Shown here: one piece after another, positions 53,560-63,906 of the stretch | Layout: each line of letters starts with the position of its first letter | How positions within the stretch are numbered: position 1 is the first letter of the stretch | Assembly (NCBI RefSeq): GCF_028640845.1 | Contig: NC_080542.1 | Coordinates: 137,570,346 to 137,634,345, forward strand | From: Ahaetulla prasina | Taxonomy: Eukaryota; Chordata; Lepidosauria; Squamata; Colubridae | Direction: 5' to 3' | Length of the DNA: 64,000 bases | The notes under the pieces: model-generated | What the model saw: only the letters and a program-made list of their open reading frames with translations | The model's database searches: none | What the model was told of the DNA's origin: nothing | Made by a program: the position numbers and the translations under genes

Positions 53560-54725
53560 CCTTTGTTGTTGCTGTTGTTCAGTCACTAATTTGTGCCTGA
53601 CTCTTCACTCTGACTCTGTAGACCATAGTACACCAGGCCCCCTGCCCTTCATTGTCTCCTCGAATTTGCCCAAATTTATGTTCGTTGCACCAGTGACACT
53701 ATCTGGACATCTCACCTCTACTGTCCTCTTCTCCTTTTGCCTTCAATCTTTCTCAACATCAGGGTCTTTTCCAATGATTCCTCTCTTCTCATTTGGTATC
53801 CAAAGTATTTGAGCTTCAGTTTTAGTATCTGTCCTTCCAAAGAACAATCAGGGTTGATTTCCTTTAGAATTGATTAATTCAATCTTGCAGTCTAAGGAAT
53901 TCTCAGGAGTCTTCTCCAGCACCACAATTCCAAAGATCAATTCTTCAGTACTCAGCCTTCCTTATGGTCCAACTTTCAAAGCCACATATTACTACTGGGA
54001 AAACCATAGTTTTGACTGTATGGACCTTTTTTGGCAAGGTGACGTCTCTTCTTTTAATAGGCTGTTTAGATTTGTCATAGCTTTCCTCCCACTTTTAATT
54101 TCATGGCTGCAGTTTCTGTCTGCAGTGATCTTGGAGCCCAAGGAAATGCTTCCATTTCTTCCCCTTTTATTTGTCAGGATGTGATGGAAGCCAGATGCTT
54201 TGATCTTAGTTTTTGAGATTGTACCAAATACTGTTTTTCCTCACTCTTTTATTGACTATGAAGACTAGTCCATTTCTTCTAAGGGATTCTTGCCTACAGT
54301 AGTAGATATAATGGTCATCTGAATTAAATTTTCCCATTCTCATCCACTTTAGTTCACTGATTCCCAAGACATTGATATTCAATCTTGCCATCTCATGTTT
54401 GACCACATCCAGCTTACCATGATTCATAGATCTTACATTCCACATTCCTATGCATTGGACTTTACAGCATCAGTTTTTCTTTCATCACCAAACATATTGA
54501 CAACCCTAACCCTAACTCTTTCAGCTTTGGCCTACCCACTTAATTTTTTTTGGCATTACTTCAGTAACTGAAGTACAGTTGCCATTTCCTTTTCCAGTGG
54601 ACCATGTTTTGTCAGAACTATGATCTGTTGAACTTGGGTGGCCCTGCACGACTTAGCTCATAGCTTCTTTAAGCTGTGCAAGCCCCCTGCCACAACAAGG
54701 CAGTGATCATGAAGAAATCTTTCAT
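53560..54725 (-). mobile_element. BovB LINE, internally deleted
   Basis: The minus strand runs from the BovB 5' end (54725, atcactgccttgttgtggca) through the endonuclease start (54480-54206) straight into the BovB 3' region (54190-53570; minus end gtgactgaacaacagcaac). Most of the endonuclease and all of the RT are missing. BovB is the abundant RTE-clade LINE of squamates and ruminants. Both termini present with a central deletion is unusual, since LINE copies are normally truncated from the 5' end only. Confidence 0.8.
54206..54480 (-). pseudogene. BovB endonuclease N-terminal fragment
   Basis: The minus-strand frame from 54445 reads MWNVRSMNHGKLDVVKHEM, then NINVLGISELKWMRMGKF, DDHYIYYCRQESLRRNG and VFIVNKRVRKN. 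This is the start of the RTE-type endonuclease: N-V-R-S-M-N, then the catalytic-Glu block G-I-S-E-L-K-W. It stops after about 80 codons at the internal deletion. The upstream part is non-coding BovB leader. Confidence 0.85.
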
Positions 54726-55008
54726 TAGATTTTAGCATAAACCTACAGCCTCAGCCTCCCTTCTGAAATTGTCTATTCTAGTCATAAATAGTTCAGTGTA
54801 TGAATCCAGCTAGTATAGTTCATAAATCATTGTTTGTAGCACAGCCTTGTGTACTAACTTGGCCAGGATGGTTAATCCAATTAACCATGGCTAAAATAAA
54901 TTACACTGTAGAGCAATGTGTGAAAATGGCTCTAACATATCTCAAACATTTGGGAAAATACTAGATTGAAGTGTATGAGATTAGTCTTTCTCAGACTTCA
55001 TTATCCCC

Positions 55009-55010
<2 letters not shown>
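54726..55010. other. Unassigned sequence
   Basis: Nothing recognised before the GT array. Confidence 0.3.

Positions 55011-55051
<41 letters not shown>
55011..55051. repeat. (GT)n microsatellite
   Basis: Uninterrupted GT run of about 40 bases. Confidence 0.9.
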
Positions 55052-55056
<5 letters not shown>

Positions 55057-55644
55057 ATGCCTATTATTACAATAGTATAATATTTATTGTACTTTTAGTA
55101 TGGAAGACTGCCAGTGACACTAAAACAAAACAAGTAGAGCGTATGTGTTTACTTAGTCAAAGTTATGCTGCATTAATTGTCTAGACAGCTGGTTCTGACA
55201 TTGTTCACACTAATACGATTAAAAATTGATAGTGCTTCAGCTTAGCTATAAATGGGAGCAGGCTAATGGATTGTATTAACATGGCCATCCAGAACTAGCC
55301 CTGGCTAAGGGACTCTACTTAATAACTTTCTAATTGCAGCTGCTGTGTAAGCTGAGTGACTTAGCAGTCAACTGACAGGTTTACATTTCCTTATAGACTA
55401 GCTGCTACTCTGTGTATTAGCTCTACACAAGAATTGTAAACAGAAAATAATTAGTTTGCTTTTTAAGCTCTCCCAAATGGTTTAAATTAATAGGAGAATG
55501 GATCAACACCAAACCTCCATGTGAGCATTTTTAACCTCCATTGATTTCTTCCTTGATAAAACAACTGAAGCCATGTTGATTGACCAATTTTAAAGTTAAA
55601 GATGAACAAAACTTTAGGTGATATTGCTTTAGTTGTTTAGTCCT
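55052..55644. other. Unassigned sequence; possible conserved non-coding stretch
   Basis: 55300-55520 lacks repeat signatures and contains balanced, non-repetitive sequence (aattgcagctgctgtgtaag, ttagtttgctttttaagc). No exon recognised. Confidence 0.3.
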
Positions 55645-55645
55645 G

Positions 55646-55724
<79 letters not shown>

Positions 55725-55726
55725 GG
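55645..55726. repeat. (GATA)n microsatellite
   Basis: About 20 GATA units followed by a short ggaaggatggagg variant tract. Confidence 0.92.
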
Positions 55727-55839
55727 AAGGATGGAGGGACAAACAGACATGATAAATTCCAGAAGCTACCTGATGCCCATTAGATATGTGTGATGATTGT
55801 TTTTTAAAAGAAAGGCAGCAGTTCAAATCCACCCTAGTT

Positions 55840-56244
55840 TAAAATGACCAGATTTCAGCGATGGCAAAGCGGGACACCATTGACGGGGGAGAGGGTGAAG
55901 GGGGGGCTGCGCATGTGCGCTGAGTCTCGCCACCTGGCTGAAGGAGGAGGAGCGGCTGCTGCTTCTCGGCTCTTCCAGGCAGGCTCGGCTCTCCTCGGCT
56001 CTCCTCTCGGCTCTTCCAGGCAGGCTCGGCTCTCCTCTCGGCTCTTCCAGGCAGCGGGCGATCTTGCGCCCCCTTCTCCGCCACTCCCTCTTTTCCGCCT
56101 CCTCCTCCTCCTCTTGCATTGCCGCCTCCCATTTTCAGAATGGGAGTGAAAAAAAATTGGGACTTTTTTCAAATGCCGCGGGACGCGGGACAAATTATTA
56201 AAAAGCGGGACTGTCCCACCAAAAGCGGGACGTCTGGTCACTAT
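55840..56244. mobile_element. GC-rich TIR element (405 bp)
   Basis: Ends taaaATGACCAGATTTC and ggacgTCTGGTCACTAT are inverted, flanked by accctagtt on both sides (55831-55839, 56245-56253). The interior is GC- and CpG-rich, with three copies of ggctcttccaggcag (55967-56055). Second-end motifs aaagcgggacgtctggtc and gcgggactgtcccacc are typical of the family's end. Non-autonomous, probably hAT-like. Confidence 0.7.
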
Positions 56245-56253
56245 ACCCTAGTT

Positions 56254-56599
56254 CAGTCCCCAGGATTCAGAGATCTGTTGTACCTATTTTGACTTTCAGG
56301 AAAGGTAGAATCATGGAAAAGTCTACAACAGAAAGCTAATTCTGGCATTGATGAACTTATCACTTTTTACAGATTTCCCTACCGGCTCTTCCTTTCCCTT
56401 GAAATATTTTCAATCAAATAGGAAATTGAGATCTAAAACTGTAAATGTTTTATTCACTTCTTTCTTATGCCACTGGCAACCAAATAGTATCATTATTAGG
56501 CCTGAATTTAAGAACATGATTCCCAGTGTATTATTCTCATATTACGCCTTCCTTTAGGAATTTTTTGTTTCCACATTTCTCTGCTTCTGTGCTTTTTTT
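56254..56599. other. Unassigned sequence
   Basis: Nothing recognised. Confidence 0.3.
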
Positions 56600-56805
56600 A
56601 GAGCGCCAGTTTGGCACAGAAATCAGTAAGAATTCAAGTTTCAGATATAAAGCCAACTGCATGGTCTTGAACTAGTCACACTTTCTCAGCCTTGGGAAGA
56701 AGACTACAGTAAATAACTTCTAAAATCATGCCAAGAAAATTGTGGGAACAGTCCAGCAATGGCTAGGAATCAATACTGACGCAAAAACATACCTCACAAA
56801 CACAC
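56600..56805 (+). mobile_element. Old Sauria-type SINE
   Basis: Blocks agagcgccagtttggcacag, aaagccaactgcatggtctt, agtcacactttctcagcc and gccaagaaaattgtggga then gtccagcaatggctagga fit a degenerate tRNA-headed CORE/BovB-tailed SINE, ending near a CA/TA tail. Family resemblance only. Confidence 0.45.
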
Positions 56806-57060
56806 ACACATATATGCACATATACTTTTTAGTACTGTATGAGGCAGAGAAGCATAGGTGGCCACTTGACCTTAAGAATAACAAGTCATACCTACAATAT
56901 TGTTGCTTTCTTCATCCCCTCCAAAACACTAAAGATACTTTGTCCCTCAAGAGGGGAATCCATCCATATAAGACAAGATTTCCAGGCTTTTATTCTTATT
57001 ACTTTCCCCTTAATACGCCAAATTTCCATTTCCTCTGAACTTCCTTGGATAGCTTATATA
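56806..57060. other. Unassigned sequence
   Basis: Nothing recognised. Confidence 0.3.
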
Positions 57061-57068
57061 GGGCAAAC

Positions 57069-57395
57069 CAGAGGTGAAATCCAGCAGGTTCTGGCAGGTT
57101 CTGGAGAACCAGTAGCAGAAATTTTGAGTAGTTCGGAGAACCAGCAAATACCACCTCTGACTGGCCCCAGAGTGGGGTGGGAATGGAGATTTTAAAGTAT
57201 CCTTCCCCTAGGAGTGGGGAGGGAATGGGGTCTTGCAGTATCCTTTCCCTAGGAGTGGGGAGGGAATGAGGATTTTGCAGTATCCTTCCCCTAGGAGCGG
57301 GGTCGGAATTGAGATTTTGCAGTATATTTCTCCTGCCACACCCACCAAGCCACACCCACAAAACCAGTGGTTAAAAAATTTGGATTTCACCACGG
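57069..57395 (-). mobile_element. hAT MITE, family A (internally expanded)
   Basis: Perfect 8-bp duplication gggcaaac (57061-57068, 57396-57403). It holds three tandem copies of a roughly 55-bp internal segment (gcagtatcctttccctagga, 57225-57330), the same segment multiplied in the copy at 59502. Confidence 0.88.
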
Positions 57396-57403
57396 GGGCA
57401 AAC

Positions 57404-58304
57404 CATCAAATCTTCTCGTTATTCGCTCCAGTTTGTGCCAAGTCTTTATATTTGAAAACCTGGGACTAGGATGTCAGGGATACGTTACCCCTTTTTGCAT
57501 CTATGGCAGATACCGTAGCATGGAAAAACATGCTTCATAGCCCAGGTTTACCAAGAGGATCCTTATCTTTACCCTATAAAAGATTTTCCTTTGACTACTT
57601 GGAATATATTACTTGACTTTTCTGTTTTTCTCCTGAGCTGTATAAACAAAGGAGAAAATAATCATAAACTTGCTTTCCAATCCAGCCACTATATGACTTT
57701 TTATCCAACAACACCCTGAGGGGGAACAAGTGCTATGATACATGCAAAGGTCAGCAACAAGTAGACCTCTATGCAGTTTAATACGACTACTGCTAGTTAA
57801 CTTGTGTTCCTGGCTGGAAGACAGATGGAACACTCTGTGTATAAAATAGAATTCATCACAGGAGAATAAATTCACTCCAGAGCAGTGGAATAGAATGAGA
57901 TCCACGTAATAGATTTAAAAGTGCAGACACCTCTGACCCGTGGATCAGGTTTTTTCATCCATCTGAATGCACAGCTGACAATTACTACTATTCTGTTTGG
58001 AATAAATCCCCAGGCAGAAGAGACTTGGTTCCTGCATTGTATCATGTTAAGGTTTATTGAATGATGGTTTATTGAATAAGCCACAACTGGTTGGGCTGAT
58101 ATGCTTTAACCATAAAGCATAATATACAAACCACAGTGTCTGAGTTATGAATACATGACGTAATAAGTTTTGTTTTTCGGCTGGCATATCACAGACCTTG
58201 ACACTGGTTGGAACTGAGAAGGAGTGAGTGGCCCAAGATCATCCAACTGACCGTTGCCTAAGGGAGAACTAGAGTCTTCCAAGAGTAGCATCTTAACTAC
58301 TTAT
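57404..58304. other. Unassigned sequence
   Basis: About 900 bp with no recognised repeat, exon or RNA gene. Confidence 0.35.
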
Positions 58305-58312
58305 CTACGCAT

Positions 58313-58930
58313 CAGTGGTAAAATCCAAAATTTTTACTACCGGTTCTTTGGGCGTGGTGTGGCTTGGTGGGCATGGCACGGGAAGGATACTGCAAAATCC
58401 CCATTCCCACCCCACTTTGGGGCCAGCCAGAGGTGGTATTTGCCGGTTCTCCGAACTACTCAAAATTTCCGCTATCAGTTTTTTTTATTTTATTTATTTA
58501 TTTGTCAAACACAACAATATATATAAGTATAAGCATGAAATAACCATATGAATTGGATACAACCAAAGGGAACATTAGGACAGGAACGGTAGGCATGCTG
58601 GTGCTCTTATGCAGGCCCCTTACAGACCTCTTAGAAATGGGGTGAGGTTAATAGTAGACAGTTTTTGGTTAAAGCTTTGGGGATTTTGGAAAGAGACCAT
58701 AGAGTCAGGTTGTGCATTCCAGGCATTAACAACTCTGTTACTGAAGTCATAATTTCTACAATCAAGATTGGAGCAGTTCACTTTAAGTTTAAATCTATTG
58801 TGTGCTCATGTATTGTTGTGCTTGAAGCTGAAGTAGTCTTTGACAGGAAGAACATTGTAACAGATGATTTTATGAGTTATACTCAGGTGATTCTCCAGAA
58901 GCTGTCAGAACCTGCTGGATTTCACCCCTC
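58313..58930 (+). mobile_element. hAT MITE, family A, split by a LINE
   Basis: Outer flanks ctacgcat (58305-58312) and ctacacat (58931-58938), 7 of 8. The left part (58313-58480) and right part (58889-58930) together make one copy. Between them lies a minus-strand LINE 3' end. Confidence 0.8.
58482..58888 (-). mobile_element. Jockey-superfamily LINE 3' end, nested
   Basis: Same family as 11238 (tgtcaaacacaacaatatat, aacattaggacaggaacggt, tgtgcattccaggcattaac). Younger than the MITE it interrupts. Confidence 0.8.
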
Positions 58931-58938
58931 CTACACAT

Positions 58939-59493
58939 GCTCGTTTGCTGTCATATTATACTTTATAATTTATTAATAACTTGAGGAAAAGGCAACACCC
59001 AAGGGTTTCTGGGTCCACCATTGTCCTTAGGTCTAACGTATTTCCCATAATTGGTTATCATTCTCTCATATCCCCCTGTAGGAGTTTGGTTCCATTCCTC
59101 CATATCAGACTGTTTCAACTCAATAACATTTGAGAGATTTTCGCATGCTTGCTCTTGCATGAAATGGACAATATTTCTGTGAAGCTTTGGGCCCAGATTT
59201 TCCTAGATACTACCCCAAAAAACTGAATATGTTCATCTTCATCTTATAGACTTGCTTGTGTGTTTGAGGTAATTTTCTCACTGCATGACCCACTTGCACT
59301 TTGACTTCAGTTGAATAAACAGCCAGACATTCTCCTGTAGAATTTTTGATACACAGTGATTTTTGCAGTGATAGCAAACCTAGATACTTAAGCAGCAAAG
59401 GAGTCAGTGTGGAATTCCGATTGTGGAATACAGTTTTTGCTTTCGGCTGGATCTAATAATATTCAAGTACCCTGGAAAGTTCTACTTTGGACT
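58939..59493 (-). other. Unassigned sequence with coding-like texture
   Basis: Two minus-strand frames (59398-59210, 59160-58963) contain KNSTGECLAVYSTEVKVQVG and WNQTPTGGYERMITNYGKYV. They may continue across the MITE at 59502 into 60344-60072 (RKVPDENGIHEKVARLENNH). I do not recognise the family; stops are present. Could be an old transposon ORF. Confidence 0.3.
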
Positions 59494-59501
59494 CAAGTAT
59501 C

Positions 59502-60071
59502 CAGGGGTGAAATCTAAAATTTTTCCCTACCGGTTCTATGGGCGTGGCTTGGTGGGCATGGCAGGGAAAGGATACTGCAAAATCTCCATTCCCACCCCAC
59601 TCCAGGGGAAGGATACTGCAAAATCCCCATTCCTTCCCCTCTCCTAGGGGAAGGATACTGCAAAATCTCCATTCCCGCCCCACTCAACATTATCAACACT
59701 ATCAAACTATTTACTAAATCTGCACTACTATTAATCTTCCCATCACCCATCTCTTTCCACTTATGACTGTATGACTGTAACTTTGTTGCTGGCAATCCGT
59801 ACGATTTATATTGATATATTGACCATCATTTGTGTTGTAAATGTTGTACCTTGATGAACGTATCTTTTCTTTTATGTACACTGAGAGCATATGCACCAAG
59901 ACAAATTCCTTGTGTGTCCAATCACACTTGGCCAATAAAAAATTCTATTCTATTCTATTCTATTCTACTCTGGGGCCAGCCAGAGGTGGTATTTGCCGGT
60001 TCTCCAAACTACTCAAAATCTCTGCTACCGGTTCTCCAGAACCTGTCAGAACCTGCTGGATTTCACCCCTG
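59502..60071 (+). mobile_element. hAT MITE, family A, split by a Snake1-type LINE
   Basis: Outer flanks caagtatc (59494-59501) and catgtatc (60072-60079), 7 of 8. Starts CAGGGGTGAAATCTAAA, ends ggattTCACCCCTG. The internal segment (gggaaggatactgcaaaatc) is present three times. Interrupted at about 59687-59967. Confidence 0.88.
59687..59967 (+). mobile_element. Snake1-type LINE 3' end, nested
   Basis: 5'-truncated to 281 bp: the RT C-terminal end, untranslated tail (tgtgtccaatcacacttggc) and an ATTCT tail (59944-59967). Sits inside the MITE. Short actc repeated at both junctions may be a minimal target duplication. Confidence 0.85.
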
Positions 60072-60079
60072 CATGTATC

Positions 60080-60399
60080 CACAAAATATTTGTATAATAT
60101 CTGGAAGATCATACAGGTGATTGTTCTCCAATCTTGCTACTTTTTCATGAATCCCATTTTCATCTGGGACTTTTCTAATAATGGAGTCATGAATGCTGAC
60201 TTTAGACAGGGCAGAATTTGATTTATGGATGATTTTAGGGAATCTTAAAGGGTTGGTCTCTTGCCTAGAATCTGGAGGGCCTTGTCTATGATGGAGAGAG
60301 TGCTCTCCACCTATTCTTGAGGAAGCACAAAATAATGTTGGCATAAAATGAAATACGTCTGTTGTTACCTGTTTCTATTGCATACATTCTTGGTTATTG
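60080..60399. other. Unassigned sequence
   Basis: Possibly the other half of the unrecognised coding-like region at 58939-59493 (see there). Confidence 0.3.
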
Positions 60400-60778
60400 C
60401 CAAACAGTATGATTTGATTTGTGAGCGTGCCACATTCATTATCGACAACATAACTCGTTTTCTACTTGGCTTTATCCTTTGTCAGCACATTATCAATCTG
60501 GTGGGAAATATCTATCAGCCAGGACACTGCATAATAAGAAAAGAGCTATTGTGGACACTGGTTGGCTTTTCTGGATTGCTTTGTTTACATTTCTTCCCAC
60601 ATCCAACTTGCTTCCCAAGTGTAAGGTTCTGCACTGGGCCCTATTGAAATGCATCTTATTGTTTTTGATTGCTCTAGCTTGCCAAGTTCTTTCTGAATCT
60701 CAATATTGTTCCATTGCCATCCCTACCTTTAGGTCTTTTTCAAATATAATAATATTTTCTTCATCATAGTAAAAATTA
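60400..60778 (-). mobile_element. Old CR1/L3-type LINE fragment
   Basis: The minus complement of aaatgcatcttattgttttt followed by ctagcttgccaagttctttc resembles the segment after the RT in ancient CR1/L3 elements. Heavily decayed; the assignment is from resemblance only. Confidence 0.4.
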
Positions 60779-60787
60779 CCCCTCCAT

Positions 60788-61035
60788 CAGTGGTGAAATC
60801 CAAATTTGCTTACTACTGGTTCTGTGGGCGTGGCTTGGTGGATGTGGCTTGGTAGACATGGAAGGGGAAGGATATTGCAAAATCTCCACTCCCACCCCAC
60901 TCTGGGGCCAGCCAGAGGTGGTATTTGCCGGTTCTTCAAACTACTCAAAATTTCCGCTACCGGTTCTCCGAACTGCTCAAAATTTGCGCTACCAGTTCTC
61001 CAGAACCTGTCAGAACCTGCTGGATTTTATCCCTG
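60788..61035 (+). mobile_element. hAT MITE, family A
   Basis: Perfect 8-bp duplication ccctccat (60780-60787, 61036-61043). Starts CAGTGGTGAAATCCAAA and ends ggattttATCCCTG. Contains a tandem repeat of the cgctaccggttctcc segment (60950-61000). Confidence 0.9.
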
Positions 61036-61188
61036 CCCTCCATGCTGGCTTGTGATCTGCCTTCGCTACCAAACGTACGAGATCCTCCACCCCTTGAGAA
61101 GTCTAAAGTGTCCTTGTAAGAAATCATTTACCATAAGCTGAGTTTTCAGTATAGTTAGCGTGCTGATATGGAGGAAGACAGTCCAGAT

Positions 61189-61425
61189 CAGGGGTGAAAT
61201 CCAGCAGGTTTTCACAGGTTCTGGAGAACTGGTAGTGGAAATTTTGAGCAGTTCTGAGAACCGGCAGGCATCACCTCTGGCTGACCCCAGGTGGGAATGG
61301 AGATTTTGCAATATCCTTCCCCTGGAGTGGGGTGGGAATGGAGATTTTGCAGTATCCTTCCCCTGCCACGCCCACCAAGCCACACCCGCAGAACTAGTAG
61401 TAAAAAAATTTGGATTTCACCACTG
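61189..61425 (-). mobile_element. hAT MITE, family A
   Basis: Perfect 8-bp duplication gtccagat (61181-61188, 61426-61433). Ends CAGGGGTGAAATCCAGC and tggatttCACCACTG. Internal gcagtatccttcccctg-type segment present twice. Confidence 0.9.
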
Positions 61426-61559
61426 GTCCAGATGGCTTTATCCAAAACATTCTAAATCGTGTTTTAGTTTACATTGTATTTGCCTTTTGCTTGCCCTTGT
61501 AAAATAGTAAGGAATACAAGCTGTGGTTCTGCATTTGTGACTTGTTTAGCATGTCTTCT

Positions 61560-62130
61560 TGATAAATCCTGTATTCCTATCTAAATGTTCAAAAACGGAA
61601 TCTGTTTTAGAATTTGATACTAATGTCCGGCTGACTGATTTATAGTTACGTGGGTCCTCTTTACCCCCCTCTTGAAGATAAGAACATCCTCCATGATTTC
61701 CTCAATATGATCGAAAGAGGTTTGAAGAAAACACTCAGAAATTCTTTTAAAACTCTTAAATGTAATTGATCTAGTCCCAGAGACATAGACAGGCACTCCT
61801 TAACTATTTCTTTATTTACAGGAACTTCAGTTACGCCCTCTTCATTTGTCAACTGTTCTTTTAGCAAAATAGGAGTTGAAAAAATCTACTTTATCCCATT
61901 ATTTGTTACTATCCCACCATCTTCACGGAGTCAGCAGGTCCATTCCTTTCTTTTTCTTTCTTCTTTTTTCCCTGCTGAAATAACCCCCAAACTTTTTTGG
62001 GGGGGGGTTTGATGCTTTTAGCTTTGCCTCCAAACTCAAGTTCCTATTGCACTTTAGTCTTTCTAACTTTATTTTCTGCTCTTGGGTGATTGCCACCATC
62101 TTCCACTTCCTATATATGTCCCTTTTATTT
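61560..62130 (-). mobile_element. Old CR1-like RT fragment
   Basis: A minus-strand frame (61867-61661) reads KECLSMSLGLDQLHLRVLKE then FFKPLSIILRKSWRMF. It aligns with the CR1 RT block SPGLDGLHPRVLKELADEIS...LTYIFQRSW at 47965-48065. Probably the same old insertion as 60400-60778, separated by two MITEs. Confidence 0.55.
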
Positions 62131-62320
62131 TATTTTGTCAAACTACAAGATAAAAGGCTGTCTTGTTTTGGAGATGAATTTAGGGCAGTATTAAGAGTTT
62201 TAAGCACATGGCCATGCCATGTTTAAATGCAAGCGGGGAAAGGTCTAATTCTCTGCTGCTTCCCTGACAGAATAGGTTGGGAGCCAGATGGTTATTAATA
62301 AGAAAATGACTTAGTGAGTT
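62131..62320. other. Unassigned sequence
   Basis: Nothing recognised. Confidence 0.3.
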
Positions 62321-62328
62321 CCTTATGG

Positions 62329-62525
62329 CAGGGATCTCCAACCTTGGCAACTTTAAGCCTGGTAGACTTCAACTCCCAGAATTCCCCAGCCAGCAAAGCT
62401 GGCTTGGGAATTCTGGGAGTTGAAGTCCGCCAGGCTTAAAGTGGCCAAGGTTGGAGATTGCTGGCTGGGGAATTCTGGGAGTTGAAGTCCTCTAGGTTTA
62501 AAGTTGCCAAGGTTGGAGACCCCTG
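62329..62525. mobile_element. Foldback MITE with doubled right arm
   Basis: Starts CAGGGATCTCCAACCTTGG and ends CCAAGGTTGGAGACCCCTG. The left arm (acttcaactcccagaattcc) is matched by two right arms (ggaattctgggagttgaagt at 62406 and 62469). Flanks ccttatgg and ccttagga match at 6 of 8. Confidence 0.78.
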
Positions 62526-62533
62526 CCTTAGGA

Positions 62534-63100
62534 AGTCTTTCTGGGAAGTTTTATTTCTGAAGATCCAAGTTGTAGTCTCTGGCAAAAAAAAAAAAATTGA
62601 TAATCTCTGCCATATAAACTTGATCCATCCAACTATTTTTTTTTTCCATGTTAGAAGTCTGGTTGCTGCACAATTCAGAATCACTCCACAACAATAGTCT
62701 CATAGGTTGGGACCTGAATTCCTGTAAAAGTGATCCATCTTAGGTATTGTTAATTTGTTCAGATATTTCTAATATATTTCAAGTTATCTTGAGCTATCAA
62801 TCTGAACCAAAAAATAATAATAAATAGATACACATATAGGTCTCTTTGATTTTATGATGTGCATTTTAGCTGTTTTTTCACTAGACATAAATGAGAGCAA
62901 TGTATTATTTCCATATATCAGAGGTTGTGATTTGAAGTATATAGATAGAATCTTAGTGATGTATCCTTTTTTTTTCCAGCTAGAAGCATATGGGAGGCAG
63001 AAACTACAATATTTCAGACAATAGGAATAATAATGAAGATAACTGGATTTTCATTGATTCTCCTTTTGAAGTGTTGCAACTTTTTATGTTATTTCTAGTA
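62534..63100. other. Unassigned sequence
   Basis: Poly-A (62583-62597) and poly-T (62637-62645) tracts. No gene or repeat family recognised. Confidence 0.35.
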
Positions 63101-63104
63101 TCGC

Positions 63105-63690
63105 ATGTTATGTTGCTGTGCCATTTTAGGGCATGCACTATATTTTTGGAAGCTACCACTGGAGCAAAATGCAGCTGCACAGAAAGTTCTTGAGGCCCCT
63201 AGAATGGCCCATATTCCATCATTGTTCTGTAAGTGTGGCCAGGTACAATCTGATGTGTTGGTTCTTATCTTTAAAACCTTTCTTGGCATGGGTGGAGGTT
63301 ATTTGAGGAACCTACTCATTTCAGTGGGATTGATCTGCCCCATCCAAGTTGGCCAAAAGAGCATGCTGAGATGCTCTCAGTCAAGGAATTCCAGCTGGCA
63401 TGGTCCAGGAGAAGAGCCTTTTCTCCATGGCTCCTGCCCTCTGGAGCATCATGTCCTCAAGGTGAGATTGAAAGGCCTAGCTCTGCCAACTGGCTTACAG
63501 CCCCAATGGGGGCATGTTATTCCAGAGGTGGCTAATAGACTAAAATAAGACCACGTCTCCTTGCCATGTACATCTTGCTTCCTTCCTTCCCTTTTTAAAA
63601 CCAGTTTTAATGTTTATATGTATTGTTTAAATGCTTCAGTGTTTTATCTTGCTTTTATTATTGTCAGCTGCCTAGAGTTGCCTGTAGGCA
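63105..63690 (+). mobile_element. Old L2-like LINE 3' end
   Basis: Blocks gaagagccttttctccatgg, ctcctgccctctggagcatc and cctagagttgcctgtaggca resemble decayed L2-group 3' regions and the end at 13430-13905. It is followed directly by an ATGG array as tail. No readable enzyme domain. Confidence 0.4.
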
Positions 63691-63699
63691 TATAAATTT

Positions 63700-63787
63700 A
63701 ATGGATGGATGGATGGATGGATGGATGGATGGACGGACGGACGGACGGACGGACGGATGGATGGATGGATGGATGGATGGATGAACA
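63700..63787. repeat. (ATGG/ACGG)n array
   Basis: ATGG units, then a block of about seven ACGG units, then ATGG again. Adjacent to degenerate gatgga variants. Confidence 0.92.
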
Positions 63788-63831
63788 GATGGACGGATGG
63801 ACGGATAAACAGATGGATGGGCAGATGATAG

Positions 63832-63906
<75 letters not shown>
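63832..63906. repeat. (GATA)n microsatellite
   Basis: About 19 GATA units with a terminal gaaagata variant. Confidence 0.92.

Noticed and set aside
54500..54520. ccctaaccctaac telomere-like motif
   Set aside because: Only about two units, and it lies in the BovB leader sequence.
55823..56241. Overlapping long frames in a GC-rich island as an exon or CpG-island promoter
   Set aside because: Inverted ends and matching 9-bp flanks show a transposable element; GC content alone explains the open frames.
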